A stretch of DNA of 5,090 nt, from contig JAAYZZ010000160.1 in assembly GCA_012514595.1 (NCBI GenBank), forward strand, positions 1 through 5,090. The letters are read 5' to 3'. The notes under the pieces are model-generated. The model did not search any database and was not told the DNA's origin. It saw only the letters and a program-made list of their open reading frames with translations. Numbering within the stretch: the stretch's first letter is position 1; the number at the start of each line of letters is the position of its first letter. Position numbers and translations under genes: made by a program. This document shows positions 1-5,090 of this stretch, piece after piece. Source of the DNA: Elusimicrobiota bacterium (GTDB lineage Bacteria; Omnitrophota; Gorgyraeia; Zapsychrales; Fredricksoniimonadaceae).

Positions 1-1
1 C

Positions 2-1096
2 CTTTTTTGGATGATCCTGTCGGCCTTTCGAAAGGATCCTGTTGAGCGGCTTAAGCATTTCTTTGTTGTTTTGTCCCTAGTGTTTTTGATCCAGGCCCCG
101 TTCTTTTTGCGCAATCTTTCCTTTCGGCAAGAGCCCGTATCCAGGGTCCAGGCCCTGGGGGTCATGGTGGAGCGTCCCGGGCTTGATACGCTTATCGCGA
201 ATTTTGTCCGGAATATGGCGACGCATATGTCCGTCGGGATCCAGGAGGTCAATGACAAGGGAATTGCCTTTCTTGGCCAGGGTTTTCAGAAGATGGGCCT
301 TGACCTGAACCCCTCCCGGTCAGGGTTTGGGAACTACAAGTTCACGCTTCCTAAAACGTCAACATCCGATGATACGGCCACGAATCCTCTTCATTTCTTT
401 TTGATCCTTCTTTTATCCGTGGCGCTTTCTTGGCCGCGCAGGTTTTCGGCAGACCTTAAGAAATATTGGGTTTGTTTGTTATTTATGATGATCGTTCTGT
501 CCTGGTACGTCCGTTGGCAGCCCTGGATCGCGCGGTTCCATCTGCCGTTCTTTGTCCTGTCCGCGGCCTGGATGGCGGTGACCCTTGACAGGGTGCGTTC
601 CGTTCGTTGGAAGGCGCTTGTCGCTGTTCTTTTCCTGGTCATGGCCATTCCGTTCTTGACACATGGTTTTCCTCGTCGGATGATGGGCCGAAAGAGCATG
701 CTGCGTTCCCCGCGCATCGCGCGGCATTATATGTATGATCACAGCGCATATCTTATTGCGAAAGCTGTTGTGGATATGGTCCGGTCCAGTCCGTGCCGGG
801 ACATCGGGCTCATCATCAGCAACGACGGTTGGGAATCCCCGTGGTGGGCCTTGCTGAACGCTGCCAAAGAAGGATACCGCATCGAGCATGTTCTGGTGAG
901 CAACGGTCTTGAAAAAGCCCCTTATCCTTTGGGACCTTTTGCGCCCTGCCTGGTGATCGTGGATCCGGACAGGATCGCGGATGAGGAGGGGATGAGGGGG
1001 CAGGGTTTCGCGAAGGTCCGGACCGTGACCTTCGGCCCCAGGGCGGTCAGTCTTTATATGGATCCCCGGATGTTCGTGGGGCAGGGGAGGCCGTGA
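2..1096 (+). CDS. Polytopic membrane protein, probable GT39/ArnT-like glycosyltransferase, C-terminal part (5' end outside window)
   Basis: The reading frame is open to the left window edge, and the first ATG (position 11) has no ribosome binding site, so this is probably the C-terminal part of a longer gene. Numbering from that ATG, hydrophobic segments lie at about residues 17-33, 127-141, 152-166, 177-191 and 202-219. A loop around 168-179 reads RWQPWIARFHLP, the W-P-W-x-x-R-x-x-LP pattern I associate with the late transmembrane region of GT39-like membrane glycosyltransferases that use polyprenyl-phosphate sugars. Residues 220-361 form a soluble C-terminal domain without an obvious catalytic motif. 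The catalytic acidic residues of GT-C enzymes lie near the N-terminus and would be outside the window, so activity cannot be judged. The stop overlaps the next start (TGATG). The first part of the gene is richer in A+T than the genes that follow. The gene is certain; the family call is moderate and rests on context and residue pattern. Confidence 0.72.
   Translation, partial: LFWMILSAFRKDPVERLKHFFVVLSLVFLIQAPFFLRNLSFRQEPVSRVQALGVMVERPGLDTLIANFVRNMATHMSVGIQEVNDKGIAFLGQGFQKMGLDLNPSRSGFGNYKFTLPKTSTSDDTATNPLHFFLILLLSVALSWPRRFSADLKKYWVCLLFMMIVLSWYVRWQPWIARFHLPFFVLSAAWMAVTLDRVRSVRWKALVAVLFLVMAIPFLTHGFPRRMMGRKSMLRSPRIARHYMYDHSAYLIAKAVVDMVRSSPCRDIGLIISNDGWESPWWALLNAAKEGYRIEHVLVSNGLEKAPYPLGPFAPCLVIVDPDRIADEEGMRGQGFAKVRTVTFGPRAVSLYMDPRMFVGQGRP
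1083..1090 (+). promoter_or_regulatory. Ribosome binding site deciding the start of the GT26 gene
   Basis: The purine run AGGGGAGG lies 5 bases before ATG 1096 but only 2 bases before the alternative GTG at 1093. The spacing favours the ATG, which overlaps the upstream stop (TGATG) and suggests translational coupling. Confidence 0.6.
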
Positions 1097-1869
1097 TGGA
1101 AGCCCCTTTGAAAACATATGCTTTGCTGGGGACAAATGTTTCTGTGGTCGATTCCTTCCTGGCCGCGGAAAGACTCTCCCTTCTTGTGCGTGATCGTCAG
1201 AAGGCCTATGTCTGCGTGGCCCCGGTCTCGACGATCGTCGAGGCGAGGCGGGACGCGGAGTACCAAAAGGTCCTCAACGAGGCTGCGATGGTGACGCCCG
1301 ACGGGGCTCCAGTGGCCTGGATCGGGCGGCTCAACGGGCATCGCCAGGTGCGGCGGACCTACGGTCCGGACCTGATGCTCAAGATGTGCGATGAAGGACG
1401 GGCGTCGGGTCTGCGCCATTTTTTTTATGGCGGCACACCCGAGGTCTGTGATAGATTGGAGCGCTCTTTAAAAGAGAGGTTCCCCGGGATCCTCGTCGTC
1501 GGGAAGATCGCCCCGCCTTTTGCTGCGAAGGCCGAGAGGCTCACCGAGCAAGCGCGACACGCGATCCATGCGGCGCGCCCGGATATCCTCTGGGTGGCGC
1601 TTGGCTCTCCCAAGCAGGATTTCTGGATGGCCCTGAACCGCGACGCCCTTGATGTTCCTGTCATGGTGGGTGTGGGCGCGGCCTTTGATTTTCTTGCAGG
1701 GGCCAAACCTCAGGCGCCGCGATGGATGGGGCGGATGGGCCTTGAGTGGCTGTTCCGTCTGTGCTGTGAGCCGCGCAGACTTTGGAAAAGGTATCTGATC
1801 GGAAATGCGCTTTTCGTCTGGTTTCTGTTCCGGGATGGAGTGAGGGGCCGGCGGGACGCCCGCACTTAG
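1096..1869 (+). CDS. WecG/TagA/CpsF family glycosyltransferase (GT26)
   Basis: A 257-residue protein, the usual size for this family, which transfers a sugar (ManNAc, ManNAcA, glucose or similar from a UDP donor) to a polyprenyl-diphosphate-linked acceptor on the inner face of the cytoplasmic membrane. The hallmark blocks appear in order: TPDG at residues 67-70 with the conserved Asp69, RTYGPDLML at 87-95, FFYGGTPEV at 109-117, LWVALGSPKQDFW at 165-177 and GVGAAFDFLAG at 192-202. These are followed by the Arg- and Trp-rich tail APRWMGRMGLEWLFRL (207-222) and RLWKRYLIGN, which in this family helps membrane attachment. ATG 1096 was chosen over GTG 1093 because of ribosome binding site spacing. 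It overlaps the previous stop and is followed 6 bases later by the GT2 gene, so the genes are probably co-transcribed. An 8-T run at 1419-1426 encodes Phe-Phe-Tyr and leaves the frame intact. The exact sugar cannot be told from sequence. Confidence 0.94.
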   Translation: MEAPLKTYALLGTNVSVVDSFLAAERLSLLVRDRQKAYVCVAPVSTIVEARRDAEYQKVLNEAAMVTPDGAPVAWIGRLNGHRQVRRTYGPDLMLKMCDEGRASGLRHFFYGGTPEVCDRLERSLKERFPGILVVGKIAPPFAAKAERLTEQARHAIHAARPDILWVALGSPKQDFWMALNRDALDVPVMVGVGAAFDFLAGAKPQAPRWMGRMGLEWLFRLCCEPRRLWKRYLIGNALFVWFLFRDGVRGRRDART

Positions 1870-1875
1870 AGGACT

Positions 1876-2640
1876 ATGGACGTTTCTGTTATTCTTCCTC
1901 ATTACAACAATAAGGAGCTGGCCGAAAAGAGCGTTCGTGTTCTTTCCGGTTATCTGGGCGGGTGCGGCCTGTCCCATGAGATCGTTGTCGTGGATGACGG
2001 GAGTGATCCGGATCAGCGTCCTGACATGGACCGGACAGGAGAAAATATCCGTCTGGTCCAGATCGAGAAGAACAGGGGCAAGGGATTCGCGGTGCGGCAA
2101 GGCATGCTGGCCGCAAAGGGAGACTGCTGTATTTATACGGACATCGATCTTCCTTATGATCTGACGGCCATTCCCTATGCGGTCGCGCTCGTCCGGGACG
2201 GGACGGATTTTGTGGGCGGCGACAGGGCCCTGTTCCATTCTGTCGACGGAGTTCACAGGCCGCTCATGCGCAGGTTCGCGAGCCGTGTCTTTTCCAAGCT
2301 GGTGGCGCTCCTGGTCATCGGCGGGATCATCGACTCGCAGTGCGGGTTCAAGGCGTTCAGCCGAAGGCTCGTCCAGGCCCTTTTTCCTCTCCTGACGATC
2401 GACAGGTTCAGTTTCGACGTCGAGATCTACTATCTGCTCTTGCGGTATAATATTTCCATGAAACGCATCCCCGTCCGGCTTCATCATCACGATGTCTCGA
2501 CGGTGAGCGTTTTTCGCCATTTTATGGACATGACCATGGGGGTCTTCAGCATCCCCCTGAAATGGCACTCCGGACGCTATGCCTCTGAAAGGATGCGGGA
2601 TTTCTATCCCCAGGACCGCTATTGGGAGGCCAAGGCATGA
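1876..2640 (+). CDS. GT2 family glycosyltransferase, polyprenyl-phosphate hexose synthase-like (DPM1/ALG5 type)
   Basis: A 254-residue GT-A fold enzyme without membrane helices long enough to anchor it firmly. Family motifs are the N-terminal strand VSVILPHYNN (3-12), VVVDDGSD (37-44), NRGKGFAVRQGM (66-77, the nucleotide-proximal NxGKGxAxRxG block), the DxD metal site TDIDLP (88-93), DSQCGFKAF (153-161) and FSFDVEIYY (178-186), then a PVRLHHHD segment. The D-x-QCGFK and F-x-DVE blocks are characteristic of dolichyl/polyprenyl-phosphate mannose or glucose synthases rather than of chain-extending GT2 enzymes. The likely reaction is NDP-hexose plus polyprenyl phosphate giving polyprenyl-phosphate-hexose, a donor for a membrane GT-C enzyme such as the one suggested at the start of this window. 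A GAGG ribosome binding site lies very close to the ATG (1869-1872). The 3' end overlaps the next gene by ATGA. A plain chain-elongating transferase is the main alternative. Confidence 0.9.
   Translation: MDVSVILPHYNNKELAEKSVRVLSGYLGGCGLSHEIVVVDDGSDPDQRPDMDRTGENIRLVQIEKNRGKGFAVRQGMLAAKGDCCIYTDIDLPYDLTAIPYAVALVRDGTDFVGGDRALFHSVDGVHRPLMRRFASRVFSKLVALLVIGGIIDSQCGFKAFSRRLVQALFPLLTIDRFSFDVEIYYLLLRYNISMKRIPVRLHHHDVSTVSVFRHFMDMTMGVFSIPLKWHSGRYASERMRDFYPQDRYWEAKA
2624..2629 (+). promoter_or_regulatory. Ribosome binding site deciding the start of the glycosylphosphotransferase
   Basis: GGGAGG lies 7 bases before ATG 2637, which overlaps the GT2 stop as ATGA. The in-frame TTG at 2622 lies directly next to this motif and cannot use it, so the ATG is preferred. 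Confidence 0.6.
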
Positions 2641-4055
2641 TCGCCCGCACGCTGAACATCCTGATCCGTGCTTTTTATATTCTTTTCGACATCTTTGTCG
2701 TCGCGGTGAGTGTCTTTACCGCGGTGTGGCTCAATCAGAAGAAATTCCCGTTCGACATCCGCGAACTCTTCTTTGATCCGACGAACCCCTTTCATCGTGT
2801 GTTCGCCCTGTGGCTGGGCGTTGTCCTGTTCTTCCACGGGGCCCATCATCTCTATCAGACCCGCCGGGAGGTCATCGAGGGACATGAGCTGGGGAGGGTG
2901 GCGCGCTCCATCGTCTGTGCCGCGCTCACGGTCATTGTCTTTGTCTTCAGTTTCAAGATCGCGGATTTTCCCCGCTCCGTCTTCCTCTTGATGGTCGTCC
3001 TGACCCTGGCGTTGTCATGCCTGTGGCGGATTCTCAAGCGTCTCTTCGTTCAGTTCCTGGCGGCGAACGGGTACAACAATTTCCATGTGCTGATCGTCGG
3101 AGCCGGGAAGGTGGGGCTCATGCTCGCCGAGGAGATCAAGCGGCATCCGGGCTACGGGATGAGGATCGTCGGGTTCCTGGATGACCGGAAAAAGAGCGCG
3201 GATCTGGGCGGCGATTATGAGGTCCTGGGCACATTGAACGATCTGGAGGAGGTCGTCCGGCGGAAGTTCGTGAGCCATCTTTTTATCACCATCCATCCGG
3301 GGGGGACATGCATTCATCAGATGTTGGAGCTCGCGAAGGGGCAGCGTCTGGCGGTCCGGGTGATCCCCGAGGCGTTCGACCGCGCGGCCGGGGATCTTTT
3401 CAAGTACAACATCGGGTTCATTCCGGTCCTGGAATATACGGACCTGGGGCGCAACCGCCGGCAGTTCGGCAAAAGGCCCTTTGATCTTCTGGTGTCCGCG
3501 GTCGCTCTTGTGGTCCTGTCCCCGGTCTTTCTTGCGATCTCCCTGGCCATCAAGATGGACAGCCCGGGCCCTGTTCTCTTTTTCTCCCGGCGGTACGGGC
3601 GGGCCGGACGCGTCTTTAGGATGTGGAAGTTCCGCAGTATGGTGGTGGATGCCGAGGAGAGGAAGAAGGCCCTTGCCGCGCAGAATGAAGTGGACGGACC
3701 GATCTTCAAGATCCGCCGCGATCCTCGGGTGACGCGGATCGGGAAGTTCCTCAGGAAGTATTCCCTGGATGAACTGCCGCAGCTGGTGAACGTCCTTCTG
3801 GGGGAGATGTCGCTGGTCGGACCCCGCCCTCTTCCCCTCGACCAGGTCCAGCACGAGGACCTAAGACAGCTCAAGCGTCTCGAGATCCGGCCCGGCATCA
3901 CGGGGCTCTGGCAGGTCCGCGGACGGAGCGATCTCCCGTTCCATCGCCTGATCAAGTGGGACGCGTGGTACATCAACAACTGGTCGTTCATGCTGGATGC
4001 GGCGATCCTGCTCGAGACCGTGCCGGTGGTGGTGAGGGGAAAAGGAGCGTACTGA
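2637..4055 (+). CDS. Polyprenyl glycosylphosphotransferase (WcaJ/WbaP type, undecaprenyl-phosphate sugar-1-phosphate transferase)
   Basis: A 472-residue protein, full length for the large polyisoprenyl-phosphate hexose-1-phosphate transferases. It should move a sugar-1-phosphate from an NDP-sugar to undecaprenyl phosphate and so begin the repeat unit. Hydrophobic segments lie at about residues 9-31, 53-67, 90-106 and 113-130. A Rossmann-like CoA_binding_3 domain follows with GAGKVG at 155-160 and a GFLDD strand end at 179-183. The catalytic bacterial sugar transferase domain starts at about 278 (KRPFDL) with the re-entrant hydrophobic segment 283-306, then MWKFRSM (329-335), DGPIFKIRRDPRVTRIG (353-369), the SLDELPQ block with the Asp378-Glu379 catalytic pair, SLVGPRPLP (392-400), RPGITGLWQV (418-427) and the end VVRGKGAY. 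That C-terminus is typical of the family, so the repeat array beginning in its stop codon has not shortened the protein. The sugar (glucose, galactose or other) cannot be assigned. A 7-G run at 3299-3305 leaves the frame intact. Confidence 0.95.
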   Translation: MIARTLNILIRAFYILFDIFVVAVSVFTAVWLNQKKFPFDIRELFFDPTNPFHRVFALWLGVVLFFHGAHHLYQTRREVIEGHELGRVARSIVCAALTVIVFVFSFKIADFPRSVFLLMVVLTLALSCLWRILKRLFVQFLAANGYNNFHVLIVGAGKVGLMLAEEIKRHPGYGMRIVGFLDDRKKSADLGGDYEVLGTLNDLEEVVRRKFVSHLFITIHPGGTCIHQMLELAKGQRLAVRVIPEAFDRAAGDLFKYNIGFIPVLEYTDLGRNRRQFGKRPFDLLVSAVALVVLSPVFLAISLAIKMDSPGPVLFFSRRYGRAGRVFRMWKFRSMVVDAEERKKALAAQNEVDGPIFKIRRDPRVTRIGKFLRKYSLDELPQLVNVLLGEMSLVGPRPLPLDQVQHEDLRQLKRLEIRPGITGLWQVRGRSDLPFHRLIKWDAWYINNWSFMLDAAILLETVPVVVRGKGAY

Positions 4056-4088
4056 GACGAGAGACGAGAGGCGAGAGGCGAGAGGCGA
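4054..4088 (+). repeat. Five tandem 7-base units GAGRCGA (left array)
   Basis: The units are GAGACGA twice (4054-4060, 4061-4067) and GAGGCGA three times (4068-4074, 4075-4081, 4082-4088), perfectly phased. The first unit begins with the last two bases of the preceding gene's TGA stop. The last unit runs into GAGGG (4087-4091), which serves as the ribosome binding site of the following small gene. The array is inversely related to the one at 4463-4487. Confidence 0.9.
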
Positions 4089-4091
4089 GGG
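4087..4091 (+). promoter_or_regulatory. Ribosome binding site formed by the end of the repeat array
   Basis: GAGGG lies 7 bases before ATG 4099. It is made from the last base pair of the fifth heptamer plus the next bases, so the repeat itself supplies the translation signal. Confidence 0.5.
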
Positions 4092-4098
4092 AAAGGCA

Positions 4099-4455
4099 AT
4101 GGCGACGTTCAGGTTTGAGAAATTAGATGTTTGGAAGAAAGCAATGGATTGGTGCGAGGATGTTTATCGGGTGACGGCAGACTTTCCTTCCGAGGAACGT
4201 TATGGGCTGGTTTCTCAGGTCCGAAGGGCCGCGACATCCGTGGCTTCCAATATCGCGGAGGGGAGCGGACGATTAAGCGATGCAGATTCAAACAGGTTCA
4301 TCGCGGTGGCGTACGGCTCATTGATGGAGGCAATATGTCAATTGAAGCTCGCGATGCGTTTTGGATATCTCCCGCAGGGAGCCTTGGGACGGCTAGAGGA
4401 TAACGCGGAAGAATTGGCAAAGATGTTGAGCGGGTTGAAAGCCAGTCGCGAGTAG
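4099..4455 (+). CDS. Four-helix-bundle protein of the S23 / 23S rRNA intervening-sequence protein (IVP) family
   Basis: A complete 118-residue protein, the usual length for this family. Recognised by the pattern F-x-x-L-x-VW (6-12), Tyr23 with a following FPSEE (29-33), YGLVSQVRRAATSVASN (35-51) followed by IAEG (52-55), the GSLMEA block (73-78), FGYL (88-91) and a closing KMLSGL (108-113). It is all-helical by sequence, with four amphipathic segments at about 7-27, 33-56, 62-88 and 94-114, and has no signal peptide or membrane helix. The family was first known from open reading frames in 23S rRNA intervening sequences. It is related in fold to Avd, the accessory protein of diversity-generating retroelements, which binds nucleic acid and a reverse transcriptase. 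Its biochemical role outside those settings is not established. There is no rRNA or reverse transcriptase here. The gene sits between glycan genes and is framed by inverted repeats, which suggests a passenger of a small insertion rather than a pathway member. Confidence 0.93.
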   Translation: MATFRFEKLDVWKKAMDWCEDVYRVTADFPSEERYGLVSQVRRAATSVASNIAEGSGRLSDADSNRFIAVAYGSLMEAICQLKLAMRFGYLPQGALGRLEDNAEELAKMLSGLKASRE

Positions 4456-4462
4456 GTTTTTC

Positions 4463-4487
4463 TCGTCTCTGGTCTCTCGTCTCTCGG
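4463..4487 (+). repeat. Three inverted 7-base units (right array, reverse complement of GAGRCGA)
   Basis: Units TCGTCTC (4463-4469), TGGTCTC (4470-4476, one mismatch) and TCGTCTC (4477-4483), then a degenerate TCGG (4484-4487). They start 7 bases after the small gene's stop, following a T5 run at 4457-4461. In opposite orientation to the left array, they could pair with it in RNA across a loop of about 390 bases. Confidence 0.85.
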
Positions 4488-4503
4488 CTAGGATGGATGT
4501 AAC

Positions 4504-4510
4504 AAAGGAG
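4504..4510 (+). promoter_or_regulatory. Ribosome binding site of gmd
   Basis: AAAGGAG, close to the ideal Shine-Dalgarno sequence, lies 4 bases before ATG 4515. The 27 bases between the right repeat array and this ATG hold nothing else visible. Confidence 0.75.
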
Positions 4511-4514
4511 TATT

Positions 4515-5090
4515 ATGTCAACGAAGAAGGCTCTGATCACAGGCATCACCGGCCAGAACGGGTCCTATCTCGCCGAGCTTCTTATCAAGAAAGGCTACGA
4601 GGTCACGGGCGTCATCCGTCGGGCGAGCAGTTTCAATACGGAGAGGATCGATCATCTGTATCACGATCCGCATGTGAAGGGCCTGCCGCTCAAGCTCGTC
4701 TACGGGGATCTCAATGATGCGAGTTCCACCAGCCGGATCATCCGGGAGGTCCAGCCGGACGAGGTCTATAACCTTGGGGCCCAGAGCCATGTGCGGGTAA
4801 GCTTTGATGTCCCCGAGTACACGGGGGAGATTACGGGGATGGGAACGACCCGTCTTCTGGAGGCTCTGCGCGAGACGGGCTGCAAGGCAAAATTCTATCA
4901 GGCCTCGAGTTCCGAGATGTTCGGAAAGGTCCAGGAGGTCCCTCAGAAGGAAACGACGCCTTTTTATCCGCGCAGTCCCTATGGCGCGGCCAAGGTCTAT
5001 TCCTACTGGATGACGGTCAATTACCGCGAGGCGTACAAGATGTTCGCCTGTAACGGCATCCTCTTCAATCACGAGTCTCCCCGCCGGGGC
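4515..5090 (+). CDS. gmd: GDP-mannose 4,6-dehydratase, N-terminal 192 residues (3' end outside window)
   Basis: Extended short-chain dehydrogenase that converts GDP-D-mannose to GDP-4-keto-6-deoxy-D-mannose in the cytoplasm, the branch point for GDP-L-fucose, GDP-D-rhamnose and related donors. The frame is open to the window edge; the full enzyme is usually about 320-370 residues, so roughly half is present. Visible motifs are the NADP-binding GITGQNG (10-16), RRASSFNTERIDHLY (35-49), YGDLND (63-68), PDEVYNLGAQSHVRVSF (81-97), ASSSEMFG (130-137), PQKETTPFYPRSPYGAAK (143-160) and NGILFNHESPRRG (180-192). The expected catalytic residues are Ser132 (Thr in the E. coli enzyme), Glu134, Tyr156 and Lys160. 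Residue 14 is Asn where most family members have Asp (GQDG). The gene probably belonged directly behind the glycosylphosphotransferase gene before the small repeat-bounded cassette came between them. Confidence 0.95.
   Translation, partial: MSTKKALITGITGQNGSYLAELLIKKGYEVTGVIRRASSFNTERIDHLYHDPHVKGLPLKLVYGDLNDASSTSRIIREVQPDEVYNLGAQSHVRVSFDVPEYTGEITGMGTTRLLEALRETGCKAKFYQASSSEMFGKVQEVPQKETTPFYPRSPYGAAKVYSYWMTVNYREAYKMFACNGILFNHESPRRG

Larger units (their letters stand above)
4054..4487 (+). mobile_element. Putative IVS-like cassette: four-helix-bundle gene between inverted heptamer arrays
   Basis: This roughly 434-base block has one small gene (4099-4455) filling most of it, with a GAGRCGA array on the left and its reverse complement on the right. 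Bases 4054-4074 match the reverse complement of 4463-4483 at 19 of 21 positions; of the two differences, one would be a G-U wobble in RNA and the other a G-G mismatch. Removing the block would leave the glycosylphosphotransferase stop about 27-30 bases from the gmd start, normal operon spacing. The block is visibly lower in G+C than its flanks (two 60-base lines inside count 53% and 48%, against 68% for a line in the preceding gene). No transposase, integrase or reverse transcriptase is present, so mobility is inferred from architecture alone. Known relatives are intervening sequences in 23S rRNA genes that carry the same protein family between inverted ends. Confidence 0.5.

Noticed and set aside
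1419..1426. Run of eight T bases in the GT26 gene, as a possible slippage or frameshift site
   Set aside because: Family motifs continue in the same frame on both sides (FFYGGTPEV), so the gene is intact and nothing supports programmed slippage.
1468..2568. Long antisense open reading frame of 366 codons
   Set aside because: It lies opposite two genes with clear family motifs, crosses their junction, and its product is rich in Arg, His and Pro with no recognisable domain. It reflects third-position G+C bias of the + strand genes.
3299..3305. Run of seven G bases in the glycosylphosphotransferase gene, as a possible frameshift
   Set aside because: The frame continues to a family-typical catalytic domain and C-terminus.
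3015..3854. Antisense open reading frame of 279 codons
   Set aside because: It is the mirror of the glycosylphosphotransferase catalytic region, with no domain pattern and no convincing start context.
4456..4487. T5 run and repeat after the small gene as an intrinsic terminator
   Set aside because: The T run comes before, not after, the repeat, and there is no local GC-rich hairpin; complementarity is only with the distant left array.
4054..4487. Repeats as a CRISPR array, or as recognition sites of a restriction system (GAGACG/GGTCTC)
   Set aside because: There are no spacers between the 7-base units, and short recognition sites arise automatically from the heptamer; no methylase or nuclease gene is present.
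4493..4717. Small + strand open reading frame beginning at ATG 4493
   Set aside because: It overlaps gmd in another frame, lacks a ribosome binding site of its own, and its product shows no family pattern.

Overview
The window is one strand of a surface-polysaccharide (exopolysaccharide, O-antigen or similar glycan) gene cluster. All six supported genes read on the + strand, and the first four are packed with stop/start overlaps or gaps of a few bases, as in an operon. The protein types and fairly high G+C suggest a bacterium with a Gram-negative type envelope. The combination of a WecG-type transferase, a DPM1/ALG5-like GT2, a polytopic GT39-like protein and a four-helix-bundle (S23/IVP) gene recalls uncultured lineages such as Omnitrophota or other PVC/candidate phyla. 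That placement is inference and no marker gene here proves it.

Layout: 2-1096 is the 3' part of a polytopic membrane protein, probably a lipid-linked-sugar glycosyltransferase (GT39/ArnT-like), whose 5' end lies outside the window. 1096-1869 is a WecG/TagA/CpsF (GT26) glycosyltransferase. 1876-2640 is a GT2 polyprenyl-phosphate hexose synthase-like enzyme. 2637-4055 is a full-length polyprenyl glycosylphosphotransferase (WcaJ/WbaP type) that should start the glycan on undecaprenyl phosphate. 4515 to the window end is the N-terminal half of GDP-mannose 4,6-dehydratase (gmd), which supplies GDP-4-keto-6-deoxymannose for GDP-fucose, GDP-rhamnose or related donors.

The most unusual part is 4054-4487, wedged between the glycosylphosphotransferase and gmd. 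It holds a small gene for a four-helix-bundle protein of the S23 / 23S rRNA intervening-sequence protein family. The gene is bracketed by arrays of a 7-base unit (GAGRCGA) in opposite orientation: five units upstream, starting inside the previous gene's stop codon, and three units of the reverse complement downstream. This looks like a compact insertion cassette that resembles an rRNA intervening sequence but sits at a protein-operon junction. Its base composition is lower in G+C than its neighbours.

How the genes may work together: the glycosylphosphotransferase primes undecaprenyl phosphate; the GT26 enzyme adds a sugar at the membrane face; gmd feeds a deoxyhexose donor; the GT2 enzyme may charge a polyprenyl phosphate with a hexose that the upstream membrane protein uses on the other side of the membrane. 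The four-helix-bundle gene has no evident role in this pathway. No tRNA, rRNA, CRISPR array, transposase or convincing promoter or intrinsic terminator was seen.
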